DNA from: Candidatus Methanoperedens sp.
GTDB taxonomy: Archaea > Halobacteriota > Methanosarcinia > Methanosarcinales > Methanoperedenaceae
DNA: 6,854 nucleotides
Direction of reading: 5' to 3'
NCBI GenBank assembly: GCA_028679855.1
Contig: JAJRAP010000136.1
Location: 1 to 6,854 of the forward strand
Part shown: in pieces, positions 1 to 5,085 of the stretch
Layout: every line of letters begins with the position of its first letter
Position numbering within the stretch: the stretch's first letter is position 1
Position numbers and translations under genes: made by a program
Notes under the pieces: generated by a model
The model's input: the letters and a program-made list of their open reading frames with translations, nothing else
The model's database searches: none
What the model was told of the DNA's origin: nothing

Positions 1-174
1 AAGGAACGAAAATATGCCGATATAAACGAGTTGGTAATAGATTTTAGCAGTTGATCCCTCGGGGACAGCCTCTACCAGTGTATTGATAGCACTCATGAAA
101 TTCCAGATTATTATCAATCCAAAAATGAGCGGTACTATTGTTGCCAGAATCAGACTCTGTTTGCTTAACTTCAT
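1..174 (-). CDS. Unrecognised membrane protein, N-terminal part (truncated by window edge)
   Basis: This reading frame is open from an ATG at 174 down to base 1, giving 58 residues with no stop, so the gene continues outside the window. A strong ribosome binding site (AAGGAGGAAA, minus strand, 188-179) sits just before the ATG and fixes the start. The protein begins MKLSKQS and has a hydrophobic helix at about residues 8-28 (ILATIVPLIFGLIIIW core). A polar loop of about 20 residues (AINTLVEAVPEGSTAK) follows, then the start of a second hydrophobic helix (residues 46-58, YYQLVYIGIFSFL). This looks like an integral membrane protein whose first loop is short and probably outside the membrane. 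I do not recognise the family and assign no function. It is transcribed away from the cobalamin operon and shares only the intergenic region with it. The existence of the gene is well supported; its role is unknown. Confidence 0.8.
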   Translation of the reverse strand, partial: MKLSKQSLILATIVPLIFGLIIIWNFMSAINTLVEAVPEGSTAKIYYQLVYIGIFSFL

Positions 175-210
175 TCAGTTTCCTCCTTCTGATTATTAAT
201 GTTATTTATC

Positions 211-226
211 TATTTAAGTATATCTA
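211..226 (-). promoter_or_regulatory. Candidate archaeal promoter (TATA region) for the minus-strand membrane gene
   Basis: Read on the minus strand, an A+T-rich stretch GATATACTTAAATA covers roughly 226-211. It lies 20-40 bases upstream of the ribosome binding site (188-179) and 37 or more bases upstream of the ATG at 174. That position would give a short leader containing the binding site. The whole region is A+T-rich, so the exact box is uncertain. Confidence 0.35.
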
Positions 227-252
227 ACTATAACAAGTATAGCTCTTGAAAA

Positions 253-268
253 TCGTGGAAACCCACGA
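253..268. repeat. Inverted repeat in the divergent promoter region, possible operator
   Basis: TCGTGG (253-258) and CCACGA (263-268) form a perfect 6-base inverted repeat around a 4-base spacer (AAAC). The repeat is G+C-rich inside an A+T-rich gap and lies just upstream of the TATA-like sequence proposed for cbiT. It could be a binding site for a dimeric regulator acting on one or both divergent genes. No cobalamin riboswitch is apparent in the 158-base gap. The operator role is inference from position and symmetry only. Confidence 0.35.
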
Positions 269-282
269 AAACCAATAGCAAG

Positions 283-290
283 CATTATAT
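283..290 (+). promoter_or_regulatory. Candidate TATA box for the cobalamin operon
   Basis: CATTATAT at 283-290, preceded by an A-rich stretch, resembles an archaeal TATA box. A start site about 25 bases downstream would fall near 310-315, leaving a leader of about 20 bases before the cbiT ATG at 333. Only a weak ribosome binding site (GGTAAT, 327-332) precedes that ATG. The box is chosen by position and composition; alternatives exist upstream (CTATAAC near 229-235). Confidence 0.4.
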
Positions 291-332
291 CAAGCCAAAT
301 TGATTAGACTCAACTAATATTGAACTGGTAAT

Positions 333-857
333 ATGAGATATCCACGAGGAACCCCAACGCAGCCTGAGATCATAGCAGTGGCGCTGTCAAAGCTCGATCT
401 CAAGCCAGGCGATGTGTTTGCGGATATAGGCTGTGGGAGCGGTTCTGTATCAATAAGCGCTGGAGGACTGGTACAGCATGTGTACGCCATCGATAACAGG
501 AATGAAGCGATAAGCGCAACGGAAGACAATGTCAAAGAGTTCGGAATAACCAATATCAAGATACTAAAGGGGGAGGCTTCCGAACTCCTTGCTGACCTTT
601 ATATAGATTGTGCGTTTGTGGGAGGAAGTGGGAACATTGATTCAGTGCTTGAAATACTGATGAGAAAAACCAGGAGGTTCGTGGTCAGTGCCGTTAGGGT
701 CGAGACGGTGGCAGAGGCACTTGGGATAATGAAACAGAATAACAAATTCAAGGAATTGATCCAGATACAGATATCAAGAGGACACGAACTTGCAGGAGGT
801 ACAATGTTAAAACCTGAAAATCCGGTATTCCTGATAGTGGGAGGGAAACAATGCTGA
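333..857 (+). CDS. cbiT: CbiT, cobalt-precorrin-6B (C15)-methyltransferase (decarboxylating)
   Basis: CbiT uses S-adenosylmethionine to methylate C15 and remove the acetate carboxyl of ring C in the anaerobic cobalamin route; it is cytoplasmic. The 174-residue protein is a class I Rossmann-type methyltransferase. Motif I is DIGCGSGSVS (31-40), the acidic end of strand 2 is YAIDNRNEAIS (51-61), and VGGSG (96-100) is the CbiT form of motif IV. ISRG (147-150), GTM (156-158) and NPVFLI (163-168) near the C-terminus match family positions recalled from the archaeal enzyme. The length is close to the usual 180-190 residues, with a slightly short N-terminus. An in-frame stop at 321-323 makes ATG 333 the only upstream start. 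There is no fused CbiE domain, unlike bacterial CobL. It is the first gene of the operon and overlaps the next gene by 7 bases. Confidence 0.93.
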   Translation: MRYPRGTPTQPEIIAVALSKLDLKPGDVFADIGCGSGSVSISAGGLVQHVYAIDNRNEAISATEDNVKEFGITNIKILKGEASELLADLYIDCAFVGGSGNIDSVLEILMRKTRRFVVSAVRVETVAEALGIMKQNNKFKELIQIQISRGHELAGGTMLKPENPVFLIVGGKQC

Positions 858-2167
858 TAGGAGTGGGTCTCGGACCCGGAAGCCCCGACCTCTTGACGCT
901 TGCTGCAGTTAAAGCGTTGAAGGAAAGCTCGAAGGTCTTCGTTCCCGGAAAACTGGCTGCAGAACTTGTAGCACCTTATGCGAAAGCTGAAATCCTTGAT
1001 TTCCCCATGATACTGGATAAAGAGGAATTAAAAAAACTGTGGGAAACGAACGCCAGGATAGTTGCGAAAGAAGCGCAAAAAGGAACTATCTCGTTCGCCG
1101 TCATGGGTGACCCGAACTTCTTTTCCACATTCTCGCATCTTCGAAGGACACTAAAAGAAAAATATCCTTATATAGAGGTCACAACTATCCCTGGCGTAAG
1201 CGCGATAACTGCGCAGGCGGCGCGAACGGGTACGAGTATCGAGAGTTCGTTTATCGTAAGTGACGGCTCGCCAGTAGGGACGAAAATATTGCTTAAGACA
1301 AGACATCCGCAAATGAAGAGAGATGAACTTATAAAAGAGGGTTTTGATGAATTCGTCTATGCCCGGCGCCTGTTCATGGATAATGAAAAAGTGACCAACA
1401 AACTCCCTGAGGAAGGTGATTATTTCAGTATCCTGGTGGCAAAGAAAGGAAAGAATATAAAAAATGTGGTGTATTTTGTGGGAGCAGGTCCTGGAAATCC
1501 CAAATACATCACAGTAAAAGGACGCGAACTCCTTGAATCAGCCGATCTTGTAATGTACACGGGTTCGCTTGTAAACACTGATGTACTCAACTGCATCCAA
1601 GGGGAAACGCTGGACAGCCACGGCATGAAACTTGAGGATATCGTGGACGTGCTCGCAAAGAACGTGGAAGGAGGGAAGTCTGTTGTCAGGCTGCACAGTG
1701 GCGACCCCTCACTGTATGGAGCAATAATCGAACAGATAGACGGACTTACGAAACGCGGGATCGGCATTGAGATAATTCCAGGTGTAACATCGCTCTTTGC
1801 TTCAGCAGCGGCGCTCAAGATGCAGCTTACATTGAACGGGATGACCGAGACCCTGATAATCACAAGACCTGCCGGCGAAACGCTTGAGAAGGATTCAATA
1901 AAAGAACTGTCACGGCACAATGCCACGATGGCAATATACCTTGGGACGCATAAGCTGCGAGAGATAATGGGTGAAGTGGCGTATCCACGGGACACGCCTG
2001 TGGCTGTGGTGTACCATGCGTCGTGGGAAGATGAGTTGATAATAAGGGGCACTGTGGGAGATATCGCGGAAAAGGTGGAGGCGCTGGGGATAGATAGATC
2101 TGCAATGATAATCATCGGGAATGTACTTTCACCTGAGAACTTCAAGAGGTCGCACCTGTATGGCTGA
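851..2167 (+). CDS. cbiL-cbiF: CbiL-CbiF fusion: cobalt-precorrin-2 C20- and cobalt-precorrin-4 C11-methyltransferase
   Basis: This 438-residue protein joins two tetrapyrrole methylases. Residues 1 to about 200 are CbiL (C20 methylation): GVGLGPGSPDLLT (4-16), VFVPGK (29-34), MGDPNFFSTFSHLRRTL (85-101) and IPGVSAI (113-119). Residues from about 206 on are CbiF (C11 methylation): YFVGAGPGNPKYIT (208-221), RLHSGDPSLYG (280-290), IIPGVTS (308-314), LIITR (335-339), MAIYLGTH (360-367), TPVAVVYHASW (382-392) and IIIGN (420-424). The linker is only about six residues (KGKNIK) and holds no stop. CbiF has no Met of its own, but GTG codons at 1466 and 1469 follow a purine-rich AAAGGAAAG (1446-1454), so a separate CbiF could also be made by internal initiation. 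The ribosome binding site GGGAGGG precedes ATG 851. The two reactions are not consecutive, since CbiH acts between them, so the fusion is not simple channelling. Confidence 0.92.
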   Translation: MLIGVGLGPGSPDLLTLAAVKALKESSKVFVPGKLAAELVAPYAKAEILDFPMILDKEELKKLWETNARIVAKEAQKGTISFAVMGDPNFFSTFSHLRRTLKEKYPYIEVTTIPGVSAITAQAARTGTSIESSFIVSDGSPVGTKILLKTRHPQMKRDELIKEGFDEFVYARRLFMDNEKVTNKLPEEGDYFSILVAKKGKNIKNVVYFVGAGPGNPKYITVKGRELLESADLVMYTGSLVNTDVLNCIQGETLDSHGMKLEDIVDVLAKNVEGGKSVVRLHSGDPSLYGAIIEQIDGLTKRGIGIEIIPGVTSLFASAAALKMQLTLNGMTETLIITRPAGETLEKDSIKELSRHNATMAIYLGTHKLREIMGEVAYPRDTPVAVVYHASWEDELIIRGTVGDIAEKVEALGIDRSAMIIIGNVLSPENFKRSHLYG

Positions 2168-3026
2168 AATTGCCATAATTGCTTTGCCCCTCACTCTTGA
2201 CGGCGCAAGGAAGATACAGGAATTCGTGGGCTGTGAGATTATCCCGTACTCAAGAGACGCCTTCAAACAGGCTTTTGAATTCGATGCTATCATTGCTGTA
2301 ATGGCAGCAGGGATAGCTGTAAGAAATATTGCGTCTCTTGTTCGCGATAAGTGGGAAGACCCCGCTGTTGTGGTCGTGGATTCGGGATTGAATTTCGCAA
2401 TACCAATTCTGGGCGGGCACCACGGCGGGAACGAGCTTGCAAGAAAGCTGGCAGGTCTGGGGATTGTGCCTGTGATAACTACCGCTACAGAGGTTAAAGG
2501 AAAAAAGTCGGTTGAGGATACTGCAAAAGCCCTTGGATGCAGAATAATTAACAGGGATTCCACAAAAAAAGTAAATACCGCCCTGCTGGAAAAAGATGTT
2601 GAAGTCCTGAGTATAAAGGGTCCGAAAATACTGCTTGTGGACAATGATGTTACTGTTCTGAAAAGGAATGGGCTGGTAGTTGGCATAGGGGCGAACCGCG
2701 GTGTCAGGAAGAGCGAAGTGATGGAAGCTGTATCCAGCGCGCTTTCTGAAATAGAGGCAGGAATTGATGATGTAAAATATTTTTCATCTGCGGTCATCAA
2801 AGAAAATGAAAAGGGTATTATTGATGCAGCCGCATCATTCGGAAAAGAGGTTAAGTTCGTTCCCCATGACCTCATCAACTCGATCAGAGCCCCCACGAGT
2901 TCAAAGGCAAAAGCTTTGGGTCTGAACGGGGTATGTGAGCCTGCTGCGCTTGCGCTTTCTGAAGAAAAAGTACTGCTGCTTAAAAAGAGGATATACGGAA
3001 ATGTCACCATCGCGATCGCAAGGTAA
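2160..3026 (+). CDS. cbiG: CbiG, cobalt-precorrin-5A hydrolase
   Basis: CbiG opens the delta-lactone ring of cobalt-precorrin-5A and releases acetaldehyde, giving cobalt-precorrin-5B for CbiD. The protein is 288 residues, shorter than the roughly 350 of Salmonella CbiG. The N-terminal and middle signature reads AVMAAGIAVRNI (46-57), DPAVVVVDSGLNFAIPILGG (67-86), HHGGNELARKL (87-97) and PVITTATEVKG (104-114). The C-terminal CbiG domain begins near LVVGIGANRG (172-181) and ends with GVCEPAAL (257-264). The start chosen is ATG 2160: it follows AGAGGT (2145-2150) at good spacing and lines up with the family start MAEIAIIALPL. An upstream ATG at 2121 would add 13 residues that lie inside cbiF and resemble nothing. 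The gene overlaps cbiL-F by 8 bases and cbiH by 26 bases. The usual Cys-Arg-Arg of the VGIGCRRG motif is Ala-Asn-Arg here. Confidence 0.92.
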   Translation: MAEIAIIALPLTLDGARKIQEFVGCEIIPYSRDAFKQAFEFDAIIAVMAAGIAVRNIASLVRDKWEDPAVVVVDSGLNFAIPILGGHHGGNELARKLAGLGIVPVITTATEVKGKKSVEDTAKALGCRIINRDSTKKVNTALLEKDVEVLSIKGPKILLVDNDVTVLKRNGLVVGIGANRGVRKSEVMEAVSSALSEIEAGIDDVKYFSSAVIKENEKGIIDAAASFGKEVKFVPHDLINSIRAPTSSKAKALGLNGVCEPAALALSEEKVLLLKKRIYGNVTIAIAR

Positions 3027-3762
3027 ACTATACATCGTGGGAATAGGTCCAGGAGGGACAGAACACCTTACGAAAAAGGCAGAAAATGTTCTTCATTCAT
3101 CAGAATTCGTCATCGGGAACGGCACTTACCTCGACCAGATGGCAACGGTGATAAATGGAGCAAAGGTCATAAGAAGTGGCATGGGCGGAGAGGTGGAGCG
3201 CGCAAAAAAAGCTGTTGAGCTATCCAGAGATCACGTAGTTTCGATAGTCAGCGGGGGGGATGCCAATGTGTACGGGATGGCTGGCATCGTGCTTGAAGTG
3301 GCACAAAAAGAAGGGGATATAGACCTTGAGATCATCCCGGGTGTAACAGCGGTGAGCGCGGCTGCTTCGCTTCTTGGGGCGCCGATAGTGAGCGATTTTG
3401 CTGTGATAAGCTTAAGCGACCTGCTGACCCCGATGGACGTTATAGAAAGAAGGTTCAAAAGCGCGGCTGAGGCTGATTTTGTGATCGCTATATATAACCC
3501 GAAGAGCAGGAACCGCAGGGAGAACTTTGGAAAGGCGATCGAGATAATCAGGAAATACAGGGATGATGATACCCCTCTCGGTATTGTGAAAAGCGCTACG
3601 AGGGAAGGAGAGACTGTCATTGTTACGACGCTCGGAAAAATTATGGGATACAATGATATTATTGATATGAGCACCCTTGTGCTCATTGGGAACAGCGAGT
3701 CAAGGTTGTGGAATAACAGGATAATAACCCCAAGGGGATACCAGAGAAAATATGAATACTAA
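3001..3762 (+). CDS. cbiH: CbiH, cobalt-precorrin-3 (precorrin-3B) C17-methyltransferase
   Basis: CbiH methylates C17 and drives ring contraction in the anaerobic pathway, acting between CbiL and CbiF. The 253-residue protein is a complete tetrapyrrole methylase: YIVGIGPGGTEHLT (11-24), SGGDANVYGMAG (84-95), EIIPGVTAVSAAASLLGAPI (110-129), VISLSDLLTP (135-144), IAIYNPKSRNR (162-172), TPLGIVKSATREGE (191-204) and LVLIGNS (226-232). The YNPxSxxR and TREGE/GREGE motifs separate CbiH/CobJ from the other methylases of the route. ATG 3001 follows AGAGG (2986-2990) and lies a few residues before the conserved first strand. A longer version from 2935 would only translate cbiG out of frame. The gene overlaps cbiG by 26 bases and cbiC by 11. 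The C-terminus (WNNRIITPRGYQRKYEY) is of the usual type, with no fused extra domain. Confidence 0.92.
   Translation: MSPSRSQGKLYIVGIGPGGTEHLTKKAENVLHSSEFVIGNGTYLDQMATVINGAKVIRSGMGGEVERAKKAVELSRDHVVSIVSGGDANVYGMAGIVLEVAQKEGDIDLEIIPGVTAVSAAASLLGAPIVSDFAVISLSDLLTPMDVIERRFKSAAEADFVIAIYNPKSRNRRENFGKAIEIIRKYRDDDTPLGIVKSATREGETVIVTTLGKIMGYNDIIDMSTLVLIGNSESRLWNNRIITPRGYQRKYEY
3667..3686 (+). repeat. Perfect short hairpin sequence inside cbiH
   Basis: ATGAGCAC (3667-3674) and GTGCTCAT (3679-3686) are exact inverted repeats around a 4-base loop, CCTT, and would form an 8-base-pair stem in the transcript. It encodes residues MSTLVL of CbiH, a normal part of the conserved C-terminal strand. It has no T-run and so is unlikely to be a terminator. 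It may be chance or a processing/stability element. Confidence 0.3.
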
Positions 3763-4363
3763 ATTCGGCGCACGGACAAAAGAAGCCATTGAGATCAGCG
3801 AAAAGAGCAGGACAATCGTAAGCAGTATCGTGAAAGGCGATTCGCCCGAGGACAGGATTCGTCAGCGCTGCGTGATAGCCACTGGCGACCTTGCTTTTTC
3901 TGACCTGATGAGGTTCACCAAAAATCCGATAAAGGCAGGTATTGAGGCGATCAGGAGGGGTGCGACCATATTCACTGATATCAGGATGGCGCAGGTAGGT
4001 ATAACAAAACGCGGGCACGACTGTGACGTGCGGTGCGTTCTTGATGCGGGTGAAGAGATGGCTGAAAAGACAGGCATGACAAGGACATCTGCAGGATTTG
4101 CAGCGCTTGAAAAGGAGCTTAACGGCTCAATAATCGTTATCGGTAATGCGCCATCGGCAGCGTTGACTGTATGCGATATGATCAAGCGAGGTCTGAAACC
4201 TGCACTTCTTGTGGCAACACCTGTGGGTTTTGTGAATGCGGCTGAGTCTAAGGAGTGTGTGAGGATGCTTGATGTGCCGTCCATCACATGCGTGGGGACG
4301 CGGGGTGGGACGCCGGTGGCTGTGGCGGTGGTGAATGAGCTGGTGGAGATGGGGAATAAATGA
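3752..4363 (+). CDS. cbiC: CbiC, cobalt-precorrin-8 methylmutase
   Basis: CbiC moves the methyl group from C11 to C12, giving cobyrinic acid (Co form), the last corrin-ring step. The 203-residue protein has the family blocks in order: QRCVIATGDLAF (38-49), ATIFTDIRMAQVGIT (71-85), RTSAGFAALE (111-120), VIGNAPSA (129-136), TPVGFVNAAESKE (156-168) and TRGGTPVAVAVVNEL (183-197). Length and start are typical; ATG 3752 follows AAGGGGAT (3732-3739) and overlaps cbiH by 11 bases. The position of the catalytic His of CobH/CbiC (in the block R-V-I/V-H-A-x-G) is Ile42 here, encoded ATA. The rest of the protein is intact, so the gene looks functional, but this residue deserves attention. The stop codon overlaps the next ATG as ATGA. 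A second, decayed copy of the last 27 codons lies at 4876-4977. Confidence 0.92.
   Translation: MNTKFGARTKEAIEISEKSRTIVSSIVKGDSPEDRIRQRCVIATGDLAFSDLMRFTKNPIKAGIEAIRRGATIFTDIRMAQVGITKRGHDCDVRCVLDAGEEMAEKTGMTRTSAGFAALEKELNGSIIVIGNAPSAALTVCDMIKRGLKPALLVATPVGFVNAAESKECVRMLDVPSITCVGTRGGTPVAVAVVNELVEMGNK
4271..4352 (+). repeat. Direct repeat, left copy: 3' end of functional cbiC
   Basis: This stretch (codons Asp174 to the start of Gly201 of CbiC) is repeated with divergence at 4876-4951. The offset is 605 bases up to the TPV codons and 599 bases after a 6-base gap. The last 22 bases (4331-4352) are identical to 4930-4951. The two copies bracket the two small genes at 4360-4877, so they define the likely borders of an inserted or duplicated segment. 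Confidence 0.85.
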
Positions 4364-4674
4364 AATGGTTTAAAGATCTCCGCAATCGGCAGATTCGATT
4401 TACAATCGAGCGACTGCAACATATTGAGTTAGACCATCCAGAAATGTCAGGACAGATTGGCAAAATACAGGAGACTCTGATAAACCCGGATGTGATTGTC
4501 AACTCAAGAACAGATCCTGATGTTGAGTTATTTTATAGGCATTATGATACTACTCCCGTCACTGAGAAATATTTATGTGTTGTAGTTAAAATATTGGTTA
4601 GTGATTTATTTATCATTACTGCATATTTCACTGACACAATAAAGAGAGGTAAAATAGTATGGGAAAAGAAATAA
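4360..4674 (+). CDS. Small BECR/RelE-like putative nuclease, candidate toxin
   Basis: The 104-residue protein has the pattern of a phage-associated Barnase-EndoU-ColicinE5/D-RelE (PBECR)-like nuclease family: FTIERLQHIELDHPEM (14-29, His21 and His26), INPDVIVNS (41-49), DVELFYRHY (54-62), KYLCVVVK (70-77) and FIITAYFTDTIKRGKIVW (84-101). The alternating short strands and the ITAYFTD strand fit a RelE/barnase-type fold. I recall this kind of protein often lying next to DUF2283, as here. Its proposed target would be RNA, but activity is inferred, not seen. It starts at the ATGA overlap with cbiC and so is translationally coupled to the cobalamin operon, although nothing in it suggests a cobalamin role. 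It overlaps the DUF2283 gene by 16 bases. It is richer in A+T than the cbi genes. The alternative is a non-toxic member of an uncharacterised family. Confidence 0.7.
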   Translation: MKWFKDLRNRQIRFTIERLQHIELDHPEMSGQIGKIQETLINPDVIVNSRTDPDVELFYRHYDTTPVTEKYLCVVVKILVSDLFIITAYFTDTIKRGKIVWEKK

Positions 4675-4877
4675 AGATATGGTATGATAAAGAAGGTGAT
4701 TACCTTGAAGTCATTTTTGAGAAAAAAGCAGGATATTTCAGGGAAACAGAAAATGATGCAGTGATGGAAAAAGTTGACAAGAAGGGAAATGTCATTGGTT
4801 TTTCTATCATGAAAGTGAGCGCACTGAAGGAAAATAAACCACTTTCAGTGAGTCTTAAAAACCTTGCCGTAGCCTGA
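4659..4877 (+). CDS. DUF2283 family protein, candidate antitoxin
   Basis: This 72-residue protein has the DUF2283 pattern: IKIWYDKEGDYLEVIF (5-20), then an acidic turn, DAVMEKVDKKGNVIGFSIMK (33-52) and a short tail, KPLSVSLKNLA (60-70). Small proteins of this family are frequently found as partners of small nuclease- or toxin-like genes; their biochemical role is not established. ATG 4659 follows AGAGAGGT (4643-4650) at normal spacing and lies inside the end of the upstream gene, so the pair is translated together in toxin-first order. The stop TGA (4875-4877) falls where the cbiC-like sequence begins. In cbiC the matching bases read ctTGAtg, so the stop and last residues of this protein may have been created at the recombination junction (inference). 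It has no membrane segment or signal peptide. Confidence 0.75.
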   Translation: MGKEIKIWYDKEGDYLEVIFEKKAGYFRETENDAVMEKVDKKGNVIGFSIMKVSALKENKPLSVSLKNLAVA

Positions 4878-4977
4878 TGTGCTTTTTATCACATGCATTG
4901 GGACAAGAGGAGAGACGCCGGTTACGGTTGTGAATGAGCTGGTGGAGATGGCGGCGAAGACTAGAATTTTTGATTAA
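4876..4977 (+). pseudogene. Remnant of a second cbiC 3' end
   Basis: Translated in the frame starting at 4876, this stretch reads DVLFITCIGTRGETP, then VTVVNELVEMAAKTRIFD, then a stop (TAA 4975-4977). It matches CbiC residues 174-200 (DVPSITCVGTRGGTP, then VAVAVVNELVEM) at 20 of 25 aligned positions with a two-codon gap. Differences include silent codon changes (acg/aca, cgg/aga, ggt/gga), so the copy diverged while coding, or came from a different cbiC lineage. It has no start, no ribosome binding site and no upstream reading frame (TAG at 4870-4872), and it lacks the first 173 codons. Weak nucleotide similarity may begin a few bases earlier, near 4872. It is best read as a displaced tail of the original or a second cbiC. 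The tail ends differently from the working gene (AAKTRIFD instead of GNK). Confidence 0.85.
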
Positions 4978-4986
4978 TTTTTTTTT
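4978..4986 (+). terminator. Oligo-T archaeal-type terminator of the cobalamin/toxin-like unit
   Basis: Nine T residues follow directly after the stop of the cbiC remnant, the usual signal for archaeal RNA polymerase termination. The short palindrome TTTGCGCAAA (4984-4993) and an A-rich stretch to 5000 follow, so a weak T/A-paired hairpin could also form. No comparable T-run occurs between cbiC and the two small genes, which supports one transcript from 333 to this point. Confidence 0.6.
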
Positions 4987-5001
4987 GCGCAAATAAAAAA
5001 G

Positions 5002-5009
5002 TATAAATT
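5002..5009 (+). promoter_or_regulatory. Candidate TATA box for the DUF2254-like gene
   Basis: TATAAATT at 5002-5009, preceded by an A-run that could serve as the TFB recognition element, is a good archaeal TATA box. Transcription would begin near 5030-5035, about 50 bases before the gene at 5086. Its position directly after the T-run indicates that the downstream gene is an independent unit. Confidence 0.55.
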
Positions 5010-5034
5010 AATTCATAATGATAAGAAGAGTTGG

Positions 5035-5085
5035 ATGTTGATAAACGATCTGGAATCAAATTTGCATGTAATGGGGAAATCTTAG
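5035..5085 (+). other. Possible 16-codon leader ORF ending in TAG directly before the next ATG
   Basis: ATG 5035 opens a frame encoding MLINDLESNLHVMGKS and a TAG stop at 5083-5085, immediately followed by, and in frame with, the ATG at 5086. The predicted transcription start (about 5030-5035) would make this ORF nearly leaderless. It may be chance, a translated leader, or an N-terminal extension if TAG were read as pyrrolysine. Only the layout is seen; translation is not supported by any homology. Confidence 0.2.

Noticed and set aside
175..332. Cobalamin riboswitch upstream of cbiT
   Set aside because: The gap is short and A+T-rich and shows no B12-box-like conserved core; only the small palindrome at 253-268 stands out.
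1420..2145. Long minus-strand open frame of 241 codons across the cbiL-cbiF gene
   Set aside because: It is antisense to a gene with clear family motifs; the translation is Ser/Pro/Ile-rich shadow sequence with no recognisable domain.
2121..2159. Upstream ATG extension of CbiG
   Set aside because: The extra 13 residues come from cbiF read in another frame. ATG 2160 has the better ribosome binding site and the family-like N-terminus.
2935..3000. Upstream ATG extension of CbiH
   Set aside because: The 22 extra residues translate the end of cbiG out of frame and precede the conserved first strand of the methylase by too much; ATG 3001 is preferred.
2129..3010. Long minus-strand open frame of 293 codons across cbiG
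   Set aside because: It is the mirror of cbiG, whose motifs are unambiguous; the antisense product has low-complexity Ser/Thr/Phe-rich sequence.
4360..4977. Insertion sequence or transposon carrying the two small genes
   Set aside because: No transposase and no terminal inverted repeats are visible; the only flanking repeat is the cbiC tail, so recombination or integration at cbiC is preferred.
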